Assembly: GCF_036588685.1 (NCBI RefSeq)
Contig: NC_086379.1
Location: 14,865,862-14,929,861 of the forward strand
Reading direction: 5' to 3'
Source: Mytilus trossulus
Lineage: Eukaryota > Mollusca > Bivalvia > Mytilida > Mytilidae
DNA length: 64,000 nt
The stretch's first letter is position 1. Every line of letters begins with the position of its first letter. Shown here piece after piece: positions 12,801 through 27,800 of the stretch. The position numbers and the translations under genes are program-made. Under the pieces are notes generated by a model. That model made no database searches. It worked only from the letters and a program-made list of their open reading frames with translations, and had not been told where the DNA came from.

Positions 12801-15800
12801 CCACTCATACAACTGTGGGTACCACTTCCAATTTTGACGCCACACAAACATCTGTCGGTATTACTACTACTTCTGACGCCACAGAAACAACTCTTGGTAC
12901 CACTACCACTTTTGACGCAACACAAACATCTGTGGGTATTTCCACTACTTCTGACGCCACAGAAACAACTGTGGGTCCCTTTACCACCTCTGACGCCACA
13001 CAAACAACTGTGGATACCTCTACCCCTTCTGACGGCACACAAACAAATACAGACACAACGATCAAGTCAACCTCACGTATAGAACAAAGTACTACAATTT
13101 ATGGATCAACACCTGATAGTACTTCACAGGAAACCACCGCTGGGACAACCACTGACAGACAGACTGTTACAAAAATTCAGGATACACCCACAGTCAGAAC
13201 CACAATCACAGATAAGCATATTACTATGACACAAGACATATTTAACATGTCAGGTGTTACGTATACGATTACCAATGATATATCAACTGAGCTCTACACA
13301 ATACCCAAAGTTAAAACAACACATGACAAAACTCTTGTGGCCACAACAGATACTACAACATTGCAAAATCTGGCACAATTATCGACGATAAAAGAGTCGA
13401 ATTGGATAACTACTGTCAATGAGGCTTATAAAAGCACTACACCAACCATAAACGGATTGGTAACTGATTCAGGTAGTGAAGTTTCTAAAACCGAGTACCA
13501 AGGTCAGATAGTAACAGATGAAGAATGGGACGATAATCTGGATGATCCTAATTCACAAGCATTTAAAGATAAAGCTGAACAAATTAGACAATTTGTAAGT
13601 ATATTTTGCTTTAAGATTTATTTCAATAATATGTGTTACAGTTTTGTTACGTATGCTAAAGGTAAAATAATGTTTGTATTATTTAATATCAATACAACGG
13701 AGTAAAGTTGCCTTCTTTTTATCTTGAAATAAAGTTTCAGTAGGATCGTGTACTTGTGTTAATTTTGCAACAGTTTAATCAATTTGTTTCAGCTTATGAT
13801 GCTATTCGCAAATTCTGACTTAGCAGGACTCATAGATGATATCATAATAACAGGTTTCCAGTAAGTATTCTAATATATTCGCCACTTTAAAGCATTATAA
13901 TTGAATTCTTGATATATTTGTTGCATACAATTACAGAATTAACACCGATGTATGGTGATAACTAAATAAATCATTAAAATAAATGCACTTATTTCCTACC
14001 GCTGTAGCCAAATTTAGCGAATTAATGTGATAGCTTTATCTTATTTGTAACATAATGTCTTAATGGAAGTTGAGAATTCACGTTAAATCATTATTACCTT
14101 AGATGTATTTGGCACAACATTTTGGAATTTTGGGTCCTCAATGCTCTTCAACTTGGGCTTTAGAACTATTTAGACCTGAGCGTCACTGATGAGTTTTGTG
14201 TAGACGAAGCGCGCGTCTTGCATATCAAATTATAATCCTGGTAGTTCCAATGTTATTTCAACTGATCGGGCGGAGCTTACATTTTAGTTTGCATAAGGAC
14301 AGTCTATTTGAAGATGTGTGTGATAAGGATGATTCCCGTTATAATTATAACTGATTTCTAATCACCTATCAGTGTCATCAAAGGAATTTACAAAAGAATG
14401 ACTGGACACTTCATTGATGAGTTTATTCTAAAACACCTATCTATAGATGGACTGGTTTATTATGAGCGAACCGGTCAAACTCCGCCCAGTCAAGTGAAAT
14501 AAATTGAGTAATACTATTATCATATTTTTCATACGAAGTCACAAAATACCCTACATTTTGTTTTGGTTCGTATTCGTATAAAAACAAATTTAATGAATTA
14601 GATAGGAAAATATTATTGAAAGATCATATAACAAAAATCAATTGCAAATGGAACGAAAGAAAGGTACCATTTACATACAACAAGATCTTGAACATGTTGA
14701 AATGCAAGGTAAATTTATCCAATAACCTATGTGCATGTTTTATAGACCTGGCAGTATTGTAGTACGGTTTGACGTCATAGTGATTAATGTAGAATATGAT
14801 GCGTCAACTATGAAGGCTAAGCTCAACCAAGGGTATCATGCCGTCAGTAATCCTGGATACGTAATTAAAGACCAAGAGACTTCCTTTATAGGTAAGATTA
14901 ATTTAGCAAATAAACGTGATAACAAATAAAACGTGATTTTTACGTTATACTTTTAAATGACATTCATTGAACAGATATTGTTTCATTAATTTACTTTTGA
15001 TACAAAATAGAACTATGAAAAAGGGTCTACTATATTTGATTTAGTGTATTTTTTCAATATTCTGTACGCTATCCGGAAGTCGCGATTTTCGAAGCGAGGA
15101 TTTCAAACTGGCTAACAGAACGGTTTTGTTTTGGTGCTTTTTCTCATCATTTGTTTACTCCTATATCTATAAAGTGCTTTGCACATCTTAATTGTATGTA
15201 TAGCATCATAAATATGAGTAACTGTAACAAAAACATGCAGTAGAATATAAAATATACGTGTGCATCACACCAACTTCATAGAAAAAAGTGAAATCGATTG
15301 ACAATTTTGCTCTCGTAGTACAAAGCAAATTATCTTTTATTGCAAATATTTGCATCAGTTTACAGTTAAATATATACTGTTTCAATATTCCTATCGTATT
15401 TAAGTAGAATTTTCGTATTTCAAATAAAAAATATGCTTTCCTTGAGGATCCCAAAATAAATTACTGTACGATCAGCCTAAAACTGACTGTATTCTAGTAG
15501 CGATTTCAGATTTTTTGTCTGTATGACCAGTCGTGATTTTGAAGAAAAAAACAACAACAAATGGAAGTTTTTAACGACCTTGACTGTAAAACAACGGCAA
15601 TTTGTATACGTGTCTATGTGAAATTATGATTGGTGTCCCTGGAACTATAACGTGTAATTTCTTTCATCAGACAATACAAATATATTTCTGATGATTTTTG
15701 TAGACGGCAAAATAATCATATTTTTGTTCCATCAGTCTTACTTATAATCAAATGCCTAAAAAGCAATACATGATTCGCTTGTGGACTTTGTACCAGTGTG

Positions 15801-18800
15801 TCGTTGCAGTTATCTGTTTAACTATTACATTTTTAAAGACTATTTACACCGTCTGCCGTTGACCAATTGGTGATAACATACATCAAGCCTGTCTCTTTTA
15901 AAATGACGAAAAATAGATAGAGAAAACTTTGTTTAAAAACTTTATGTATTGAGGAAAGAATTAACGAAATTATACCCCGCCACTTCTATAGTCCATGTTT
16001 TGGAATAAAATAAACCACCAGAAAAACTAAATTATAGGTGCACAGGGGCATCATTTAATAACGAATATGAGGAAGTTTTATTAATACTAGTATATGGTAA
16101 GTTTTTGAAAGTTGCGTATAGTAAACGGGTACCACCCAATAAGGTAGTGGAAAAGTCCTAATCATGGAAATAAAAAACTGATGATTTTTCGAAAAACCAA
16201 ATAAGAGGTACACAATTGAATTTAATGATAAGGAATCTGAAAAAGATTCATTAAGTTATGACACTTGTCTGAAGGAAGTTGTGGATATAAAATAGGTACG
16301 CCCAATATAAGGTTATGACAAAGTCCGTATTTAAGATATAGAAACATCAAAAATATTTTTACCAAAAATTCGAAATAGAAGCTCCATAATACATTAATTG
16401 ATTAAAAATGGAGCAATTTAAAAAAAGTTTAACAATTGGTTTTGAGGGTCACGGTTGGAAATACCTGATGGGTGCCCCCATATAATGCAATGTTCAAGTC
16501 CGTATCTTATATAAAGAAACCCCATAAAAAATTTTTAATAAAATTCGAAAAACATTTTTTTTTATATAAATAAGGCCGTTAATTTTCTCGTTTGAATTGT
16601 TTTACATTGTCATTTCGAGGGCTTTTATAGCTGACTTTGTAGTATTGGCTTTGCTTATTGTTGAAGGCCATACGGTGACCGATATTTGTTAATGTCTGTG
16701 TCATTTTTATCTCTTGTGGACGGTTGTCTCATTGGCAATCATACCGCATCTTCTTTTTTTATATTATAATTTATGATACGGAATCCGAGAAAAAAATTAA
16801 TTAACAGTTATATTAGTGAAGGATTCAAGAAAATTGGGATCCGGCGGTTTGAAACTCTTTTTTAACTTTCAATGCATTTGTATGGGAACATATATTTAGA
16901 ATCCTCTTTTCTCCTGGATTGGACACCCTCTCCATTTAAAAATGTCTGGAAACCCCAATGTATGTTAAGTGGTTTATGAGGAGATGCGCTTGCAAAACCG
17001 GCGAAACATGTTGTACCGGTCCAACGGACGAACGGAAAGACGGACTTCATTATCACTAGTAACCTATAAATCATCGCTTTACAAAGTGGTGTACAATTGA
17101 GTGTGAAAGAGACAGATCTACATCCAAAACAAAGTGAAGGAACTGTGATCAATTATAGGCTACAGTACGGCCTCGAATGTTTGTAAATACATGCATTTTT
17201 ATATAACAATTAAATCTCTGTGTTTGTACAATTTTAAGTATAACGGAGGACATTTCTGAAACTTATATAAACAAACAAACCTTCTTCTTATTTCAGCCAC
17301 ATTCAAACATCCTTATACTTAATGTAGTAAGTCGAGTACCCCTTATCAAGCTAAAACATGTTTGAAGTTTACAGGATGTGAATTTATTAAAATATATTTG
17401 TGTTATTTAGAAAAATGCCATCCTCTAATGTATCGTAAATAACTTTGAAATCACTACTAGAATACAGTGAAATAAAGACTGATCATACAGTTTCAAAATA
17501 TACAAGCGAGACTGATAGTACAGTGCGAAATTCGAACAAGTGTAATTTTCTTAATTCTGACTTCAAAGATCTGGCTGAAACTTTTACCACCACTTAAAAT
17601 ATACTTTATTTAGTAAATTAAGTCTGGATTTTACGTTAATTTGTACAGTAAGGGTGCAAAAAGATTGTTTTTAGGTTCACCGACTGATTTTCCTTAGTGA
17701 TGCACTTGAAAATCTCTTGATTAAGGCAAAGATACGAATAATGAATGTGCTACATTTAATTATAAACCATTTGTGAATATCGATGTCAGCTGAATTAATC
17801 ATTAAGCAATGTACAGATGAATATCTTACCGTTTAATATAGAATATCCGACAAATTTAAAATGTGATCCAAAAAGTTTTCGCTTCGAAAATCGCGACTTC
17901 CGGAAAGCGTACAGAATAGTATCTACACTGTGAGACTGAGAACATAAAGAATACATTGATTTGTTTAATATAAAACAAGGGGAGTTAAAAAAAAAACTAA
18001 TGGCATGAAAATTGTATTTATAAAAAAAGACAAACATATCCATACAAATAATTGGTTGTAGAGGCATATCAATATGTTATCTTTATCATTTTTGTATCAC
18101 TTATCTCATAGGTCTTGGTACGCATGATATTTTGTTGATATATCATGCGAACGATAAATATTAAACACAATACAGTAAGGTTTGCCTAGCCGTAGTACAA
18201 ACTCTGATTCGGAAAACAGTCCATTTATGTGAAAACGAGATACTATTTTTATATGATATGATATTTTGTTTAATCCTTCACTTTACTTGACAATCTACGT
18301 GTATTTTCTATGTATTTCCACTCAATGAAGAAACGAAACAATGTCTAGCTTATCATCAGAGCTAATAAACATTGACTTCAATTTTCCATTTTTATGTTTC
18401 ATTAGAACAAGGAACGATAACAACGTCAGCTGAAGATGTTATTACAACTCCCCCTTTAACAACACCCTACAGTAAGTTCTTTTGATACAAGATAGATGTG
18501 TACCAAACAACCAGACAATTTGTTCTGAAAGTTATTAATATAGATAAATGTTGCAAAGGTTTCCATTTTGAAAAAATTCGACTTCGGGATTTTTGTTGTT
18601 TATACTTTCATCTCTCGCTGTCTGTTCATGGAAGACCACAAATTCGAAAGATACAATGAACTGCTCAACAATTACTGGATTGAGCATAGAGATATTTCAA
18701 TGAACATTCCGTATAAATTGTATTTCCTGTAAACATGGTTTTGAATAGACACTACAAATAGCTTGTGATGTAACTTTACACTATAAACAAAATACTACAA

Positions 18801-21800
18801 AATGATAATATGCTGCTTAACGTGTGAATCCACTCATTTACACATTAAGTCGTGTCCTAAAAACAGGAGGTCATATAAGAATATGAATTTTACTATGCAA
18901 TAAGCGTCAGACGCTTCGAATGAATTAACATGTGTACACTACATGTATATCTCATTTAAGTAATGTAACGTCGATAAATATATTTTAGTTGATCCATGCT
19001 TGTCTGCACCCTGTCCAGGAAACAGTAATTGTTCCAGTAATGGACACGATCATACTTGTATTTGCCATCCTGGATACATCTTGGATGTTGGTACTTGTAA
19101 GGGTAAGTGTATTGTAATGTCATCGTAAAACATATTCGGATGTTAACCATAGTGTGCGTTAGATGTAACGAGGAATGCTACTTATATGCGAGAACGTTTG
19201 AAAACCATTATCATAGATCCAATGTTGATGTATAAGTAAAGTATCACACTTAATAATATTGTAATGTAGACACAGCAACTATGGTATTATGTTTTTCAAT
19301 GACAGGGATGCAAATATATGTAAACGTTCGATATTTAAAAAGAATGATAAGATAAAGATAGTAATCAAAAGAAGACAAACAAATCTTCTACCTTAAATTT
19401 TCATCTGCTTGCTACTTACATTAAATCAGAATTAGGTTTACTTAATATGACTTGTCAGAAGTCAATCCACATTATATTATTATTAACTTATTTTTAAAGT
19501 ATTGACCACTGTAGCGTTTTCCCCAATGTTGATATATTCCTTTTTATTTTTAGACTTTGATGAATGCTCAAATTACCTTTGTCCACCGTATTCCATTTGT
19601 AATAATACAGTAGGAAGTTATACATGTACATGCAGAGCAGGATTCTACCAAGAAAATGACATATGTAAAGGTAAGATTATTTTATGCAAGAGATGTATTG
19701 ATATATGTATGTTGCTTTCAAATATATTGGCCGCGAGCAATATCGAAGAGACAATATTTGTCGAAATTCGCAATTTATGCAGTAAAATTATTACAGTTAA
19801 TGTTAGTGACTATTAATACATTTTGCAGATATGGATGAGTGTTTGGTAACAGATGTATGCACGAGTAATTCGTCTTGTATTAACACTGTTGGAAGTTACA
19901 AATGTCAGTGTGATGAAGGCTTCAAGAAATCCAGTGTTGGACTATGTGAAGGTCAAATTTTAGATTAGTTTTCACTTTAATAAGAAATCACAAACATTAA
20001 TGAAATTCTTGCAGCGAAGAAGCCATTGAGATGATGGATATGATATTTTCCTTATTTAACTATACTGAACAAAGTCTTATTTACAAGATTAATGACGAAA
20101 ACGGGAAAATACATGAGTAAATAAAAAAATTTAACAATACATCAACTTCGTGCGTTCGAAAAATTACATTAATTGTGATTGCATGAATTATATAATTTTA
20201 TTGAGGACAATCTTAATTTAAAGACTGTAGATTGTTGATAGAGTTAAATTGATTGATTATTAGTGATTAACGCCAGTTTCAGCTAATTACGGCTTTGTCG
20301 CAGAGACCGTTTTTTATTGGTCGAGGAAATCAGAATAGCCGTAGAGAACACCTTCTTTAGACAGGAAAAGGGGCATTCCAAGACAATCAAAATAGGACCG
20401 GATCACACCTTCCGAGGGCTGGTTCAAACTCATAAGCTCTGTGTTGACACGACTGGTGATAATTAAGATGAACTACTTACAACGACTCCACCACGTATGC
20501 CCCCTAAAACGTTATAGGTTATGACAAAGGTTATCAACCATCATAGAAAGTCCATCATACAACACCATGACTAAAAGAAAAAAACATGAAAAGACACAAA
20601 ACTATTTAAATATATTACGGAGAAAACAAAAGAAAATACCAGACATAAAATCTTTCCCTAATGTAGGATAACGAAATCAATATAATATATTTGTAGATAT
20701 CAATGAATGCTTAGACTATGCCTGTTCAAGTCATGCTTATTGTAACAATACTATTGGCAGTTTTCTCTGCACCTGTGAAGAAGGCTTCTATGAATCTGGT
20801 GGAGCATGCCTGGGTATTTTATAGATAGAAATAGGATAACCAATGATTACTTGCAATTACGCAGCTCATCTTTTGATTTTTATCAATGAAGAATAAGCAT
20901 ATTTGTGACACAAAAGATAACCTGAAGTACTTTTAGATATCATATCTAAATTAACTATTAAGAAAAAAGTAGAATCACAAAAAATACTTCTCACCAAGGA
21001 AAATTCAAAACGGAATGTCAACAGTGACGCTCAGATAAAAAAAAGTAATCAAGCCAAACAAGTACAAAGTTGAAGAGCACTGAGGACCCAAAATCCAAAA
21101 TGATAGTAATGTCAAAAAAATAAACATTACTTTAATTTCTAGTATGGAACGAATAAATACCTCAAGTACGATCTCGAACCATATATTTTCGTACAAAATA
21201 TCCATTGCATTTCTGCTGTTCTTTACAGTCCTGCTTTAGGGTTTTTACTTTCTTGATTTCTAGATATAGATGAGTGCTCATATCCAGACGTCTGTTCAAA
21301 CCATTCTACATGTATCAATATAGATGGTGGGTTTTACTGTGTGTGTGATCATGGATATCAAAATACAAGTGGTATATGTACAGGTGAGTACACTGTTGTT
21401 AAATGTATTATTATCATCAACAAGTGAATTAATTGTTGATATTCTTTATAAATAAATTTCAAAAATTATATTCCAATATAATGTTGACAGATAAAGATCA
21501 ATAGCATTAAGACTATATATATATAAATATATACATGGTAAGAAAAAAATGTACATCAGGTACAATTATGTATTTATATTACATGTCTGAATGATCTGCC
21601 TAATTGGTATTCAGAAATGCATTACCGATATGTTTTTTCTTTGTTTTACAGACATAAATGAATGTTTACAAGACGTCTGTCCTACTGATTCTACGTGTAA
21701 CAATACAGATGGCAGTTATATATGCAGCTGCAATACTGGATTTGTAAAGTCACAAGACGCATGTGAAGGTCAGTATGTTCGTAGACGATTAGAACTTCTA

Positions 21801-24800
21801 AACCAACTTTAAACCATTTTTTTTAAAAAGGTTATACATTAATACTACAGCCGTGACCTGGTATACATCTATAGAAGATATTTGATATTTGACATTGATT
21901 ATATAGTATATTGTCATGATTTTTTAATGACCTGTTTCAATGAAGCAACGCGTTGAAAGTACCGTAATGTTCAGCTTGTAGGCTGAAAGGACTTCGACTA
22001 TATTTACAGCTCTATGCAAATAATAAAATAAGCAAATAAGATAAACAGTATGCACGTTTTTCAATAATAAGTCCTTTGAACTCAACGACACATGCAGTAA
22101 TAACAAAAACACATAATTAATATCGTTGCTTTTTACTGCAGATAAGATACTTTTCATGGTGGTATGAAAAGATTTAATGATAATGTGTTAATAGGAAACT
22201 GAATAGGTTCTAGTTCAATACATTCGTTTTAATTCATTTACCATGTATGTTGCAGATATAAATGAATGTTTGAATAGCCCATGTCCTATGAACTCTGTTT
22301 GCCACAACTTAAAGGGTAGTTATGGCTGTACCTGTAGAGCTGGTTACCATGATTCTGGTGGCGACTGTATAGGTATTTTATTATATTCTGTACAACACAT
22401 TGCAATATTCGAAGAAAAAAATATACCACAAAAAGTTATGGTCACTTCAAGTTTTGTGTAATTGTTACGAGTTTCGAATAAAAAATATATAAACTAATAC
22501 TACTTAAATAGTCGTACGAATTTAAAATATTGGTAACATGCTGAAATTTAAAGTGGTTTTTTTTTTAAAGCCATGGAAGGGTACTTCCGATAACTTTATT
22601 TGCTGATGTTTTCACACTAGATTTCGTGTAAAATATTTCATGTGAGTGCAGAAAATAACATCATTTTAAAACAAGAGTATCTAACATGATAATATCGTAA
22701 TCCTAAATGTGTTCAATTTAATTTTTATTGAAATATTACTATGTTATATTGTATAGACAATATTGAATTTTAAATACAGTGAAACCTGACCAATAATATT
22801 AATACTTTTTCGCTTTACAACAGAAGCATCAAGATAAGATTACAATCTTGACTCATCGGAAATAAAAATAACTTTGCGAATTCCATTTTAAGCACTGTTA
22901 TCCAATCTAGGCATATATAACCTTAGCTGTATTTGACAAAACGTTTAGGAATTTTGGTCTGTACTGCTCTTCAACTACATACTACATTTTGCCCTTTAAC
23001 TTTTTTGATTTGAGCGTCACTGATGAGTCTTTTGTAGAAGAAACGCGCGTCTGGTGAATATACAAAATTTAGCCCTGGTATCTATCATGAGTTTATCTAG
23101 TGAAAGGGTCTTTTTGTAGATGTCAATGAATGTCAGAATGATCCCTGTCCAGATCATTCAAGCTGTTCAAACACTAATGGAAGTTTTACCTGTACCTGCA
23201 TGACTGGTTACATTAACACAGGAACGGAATGCCGAGGTTAGTAAACTTTCTTTTTCGAGTGATAAAATTACCAAAGAAAATCTATGATGATTGAAAAAAA
23301 GACTCCTCATTATTAATGTTTAAAAAAAAGACTGATTTGAATTATGAATTTCAAAATTCAAACCAATTGATTATTCTTTTTTTCTTCGATTATAAATGTA
23401 ATTATATTAATTTTGAATACAATCTCACCTTATCAATATAACATGTTAATGTGAACGTTTAAATATTTTTCAGATGTTAATGAATGCTTGTATGGTATCT
23501 GTCCGTCACAATCAGAATGTATTAACACCGATGGCAGCTACATGTGTAACTGTACTTCTGGTTATCAGATGATCAACATGCAATGCGAAGGTAAATTTCA
23601 TAATCTTGAAATAAACAACTTTGTTTTAATAATTTAATTTGACATTACAAATAACATGAAAAAACATCATCTATTACAAACATTTACAAACAGCATATTA
23701 TTTCATCATAGAGTTCCACACAATTGTTTATGACTTACTCATTTATTAGAAACAGTAATTGAAGTGATATTTTGATAATCTGATCATTACATTAGTGAAA
23801 ATCAAATTCATAACTAAAAAAAATGTGTTTTTGTTAGAATAAATGTCTGAAATTGTCTCAATATCAACCTTGATCTATATTTTAGATATAGATGAATGTC
23901 TGTCTTCTCCATGTTCAGATCATACAGAGTGTATAAATACGATTGGTAGCTATACATGCAACTGTATACCAGGATTTCAGTTGCTTAATGGACAGTGTCA
24001 GGGTATTATGTTATTTTTAGTTTATAGAAATGATTTTATAGCTTTCTTTAATTTCAACATGACATATTAGATAAAAGCAACAGTAGTATACCGCTGTTCG
24101 AAAGTCATAAATCCATTGAGAGAAAACAAATCCGGGTTACAAACTAAACCCGAGGGATACAAAGAAACAAAACAGAAACACTAAAGTGCAACACAAATCC
24201 AAACGACAATGTAACACACACACATGTCTGAAGAAGGAATGTTTGTAGCTTAAAATGGTAAAGACGGTGACAAAAGAAAAATATGTAAAATCAGTTTATT
24301 AAGTACTAAATAAATCTACTATTTGAAGGATTGTGTCCAAATTCACAAATAATTTAAATCTGTTTGTGTTCATAAAGATTTGTGACAATTATTTATTTTA
24401 ATTTTGATGAAATTGTTAATTAGTTCTTATTATTTCGGACGATATTATTTCAGTCTTAAGGTTTTTAGTTTGCTGTATCAATTGTAAGAGTATGATATTT
24501 GAAATATTATCAAAAACATTTAAAGCATCAAATTTTAAAATGTTACAGACATTGACGAATGTAAGGAGAGTCCTTGCCCATCACATTCGAATTGTACCAA
24601 CACGGACGGAAGTTATTGGTGTGGATGTTATGATGGTTTCTATCAAGAGAATGCTTTTACTTGTCTAGGTATGTATCTTTAATTAAAATATATGCTGTTC
24701 TCCTTAAAATGAGCGAAAGACCGTGCTTCCGATATAACGACCGCAATAAAAGAACAATAAAGGTATTGACAGGAATACCAAACTCAATAGATAATCCAAA

Positions 24801-27800
24801 AAGGGAGATGTTCATTAAGCATGAAAAATCAAAATGTCGATAATATCACCCATCAGAACGAACAGAAAAAATACCACATTTCTTCCTCTGGTCTTTGCGG
24901 AACTAATATCAATACCTTAGTAAATATTAACTGTTGATTAATTTATTATCATGCATTTAGGCAAACATGTGTTTTGATATCTAATTAATTCATATTTTTT
25001 ATTTGAAATTTCTGCATACTAGATTATAAAGGTCTCAGTTTGTAAAATAGTCGAAAAGATACAGAGATCTAGTTCATTTTGGAGAGAAAATATGCAAATC
25101 TTAATTCATTTAGAATAATTTCATATAGCTATCTTAAAACGTTTACATACTCGTCAATTCTGTCTTTTTAATACTTGATATTGTGTTTGTGCAGATCTAC
25201 AAATATTTGAGTTAGGGATGAAGATAACGAAATTAAATGGTAGTCAGGCTGTATATACCTCTGATATGCAAAGTTCATCATCACCTATATATCAGCAATT
25301 GTTGAAACAGTTACAAAATTCCGTAAGTGAATATGATATTTATAGTTTATATGTAGTAGTAATGGCAAACAGTTTTAGATTCAATAAGTTTGAACGATCA
25401 AATGTTCTTCTTTGTGCTCCTTTGAGAAGTGCTGTGCAACTATTTTGTCTTTTATAATGCATTAATTTTAGACGCAAAGATATATCGTCATCGCGTGTAT
25501 TGATTATTCAATTTAGCAGTAATTAATTTCAAAAACTTTTGACCACAGTTCCAACAGATAATGGAGTCCAATTTTATGAACGAAACATACAAAGACGTTG
25601 CAATACATAGTGTTCTGCCTGGAAGTATCATAGTGGATATATATGTATACTACAAATTAACAACAAACGCTTCGGCAATGGATTTGTATACAGCTGTCAC
25701 TGGCGGAGGTGGTGATTTTCTAGATTATGGGATAGAGTTCTCATCAGACAATTTGACTGTTCAAGGTATGTATATCTTTTACAGATATAAAAAAGTTAGA
25801 TCGGTTTAACATTAATTGTGGATATTTTAGATACTTTATTTTACAAGAAATATGTTACCCGTATAAATTTGAGGCAAATTTTTCACACGGTAATATTCAA
25901 ACCTTATGTGCAAAAAAAAGACCAAAACACAAACAACTGTACACAAAAAACAACATAGAAAACTATAGACTTTGCAACACGAAAACCAACCAAAAAATAT
26001 TTAAGAAATGACTGTAGTGTAGCGGGTTATTAAACAGTGTGCACCAATTTTTTTTATGATATTTCGAATAGACAGAAAAAATATTACAGTCATTTCTTAA
26101 ATATTTTTTGGTTGGTTTTCGTAGAAAACCACGAAAAAACGTTGATGTTCTCACGCTCACATGACTAAATTACGTCTTTAGGCTTATAACAAAATAACGG
26201 CAGCCAATCAAAAAACGCTTTACATCCAAAATTAAATTATTTAAAAATATAGGTTTTACGATATTATCAAATGCGTCTTTGCTTTCTTATTTCAGATATC
26301 AATGAATGCGAAAGTTCTCTTTGGAACGACTGCGACTTGAATGCGGAATGCACGAATTATGAAGGCCGTTATAATTGTACATGTAAAACAGGGTATTTGG
26401 ACATATCAGTAGATACAAGTCGGCCTGGACGCTCATGTGGAAGTAAGAATAATTATTTTACATTGATATAAGTATAAAAAAATATATATATTACTTTATA
26501 TTCTTCTATTTTAAATCTATAGTTTTCTTCTCCAGTTTTGTTTCATTGCGGTTTGGTATTTGTAATTGGATTTTTATAAACTTTAAATGATCTAAATTCA
26601 ATTTCTTGTTTAAATTTGCATTGCAATATGAAATATAAAATTGAGAAAGGAAATGGTGAATATGTCAAAGCGACAACCACCCGACCATAGAGCAAACAAT
26701 TTTTTTTTTTTGAAATACACAGAAAGGAAAACAGTTAGATAAATGCCATATAATATGATCCGAAATAAGTACACCTTTTGCCAAATCTGTCAAAAGAGGG
26801 TTAGTAACCCTTTTTTAAAGGTGAATAAAATAATGATGGTATAAGTACTCCATTTAATTTCAACGAATATGCTTTTTCTGAAAGTTACAAAAAGATGATT
26901 TAAACTGTCTTATGTTAACGAACTCCAAATTCATCAGACAGGACAACCCAATCCTCAGACATGTCCCTGGCGTTCATCGATGAAGTTATCAGCACATACA
27001 CTTAAGTTTTTCTTTTTTAAAATTTCAGTAATTGATAAGGTTAATGTCGATCCTATCAGTGGTATGAAGCTTGCCTGTAATAAACAATATTACAAACTAT
27101 CAGACATAGTTACATGTACAGTAACGTTAACAAGAGGGTCAGATGTATCATATAACATTGATTTTGGTGACGGGACAAGTTCCAGTTATACTGATCCAGA
27201 GATGTTGTCATTCTTGTCACCCTGGACATTTTATCATCAGTAAGATATGTTATTTCCTTATTTTATTATCAAATATGCAATTGAGTAATTTGAATGTTTA
27301 TATAAATAGTAAAGTTGGAGTTGTTTGAATAACGAAATCATTTGTAAAAGTAGTAAAATTACTAATGGTATATCAAATGTATCTACGGCTATTACATTCT
27401 TTTTTTAAATTTTGATAACTTTAATAATCTATCATTATTCTGTATTATTATTATGTTTCTCCGAAATCATTAAATAAAGCAACAGTGGTATACCGCAGTT
27501 TAAAGTTCATCAATCGTTTTTAAAAGAAAAATCAAATCTTAATTACGAAATAAACCGAGAGGATAACATCAATTATAAGAGGAAAACAACGGAACAACAG
27601 AAAATTTGAACTGCAAAAAAACACCCAAAACAAACGCAGAACATACGTAGAAACGGACTTTTTGATAATAAACGCCATATTCCTGACTTGGTATATGAAA
27701 ATTTGAAACAAATCGTGGGTTGAACCTGGTTTTATGGCTGCAAAATATCCCGCGTATATAGCAATGTTTAAAAAAGCCGGTTAGATAACAACACAACGTA

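Larger units (their letters stand above)
15058..17918. mobile_element. Candidate DNA-transposon-like insertion with 40-bp terminal inverted repeats
   Basis: Arms 15058-15097 and 17879-17918 are reverse complements with one mismatch (core CCGGAAGTCGCGATTTTCG) and enclose 2.8 kb. No transposase frame is visible inside, so it would be non-autonomous. I could not define a target-site duplication. Confidence 0.5.
14892..18405. other. Intron 5
   Basis: Mostly occupied by the inverted-repeat-bounded insertion 15058-17918. It also holds three diverged ~170-bp units, a reversed family B copy and a short Ser/Thr-rich open stretch (17439-17597). No supported exon; the flanking exons join in phase without one. 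Confidence 0.65.

Noticed and set aside
11834..13042. 402-codon Cys/Gly-rich open frame on the minus strand
   Set aside because: It lies exactly over the 39-bp coding array. A repeat whose period is a multiple of three keeps every stop-free frame open, and the plus frame is fixed by splice phase to both neighbours.
12192..13082. 296-codon [13 protein letters not shown] repeat frame on the plus strand
   Set aside because: A frame shadow of the same array; it has no splice connection and no domain.
4901..13705. Treating 4901-13705 as an intronless gene starting at ATG 4901
   Set aside because: The frame is open upstream to the acceptor at 4781, and the end past 13594 is read-through of a GTAAGT donor; SEA1 continues in exon 4.
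16862..17152. 96-codon minus-strand frame in intron 5
   Set aside because: Within the inverted-repeat-bounded insertion; no recognisable domain or splice partner.
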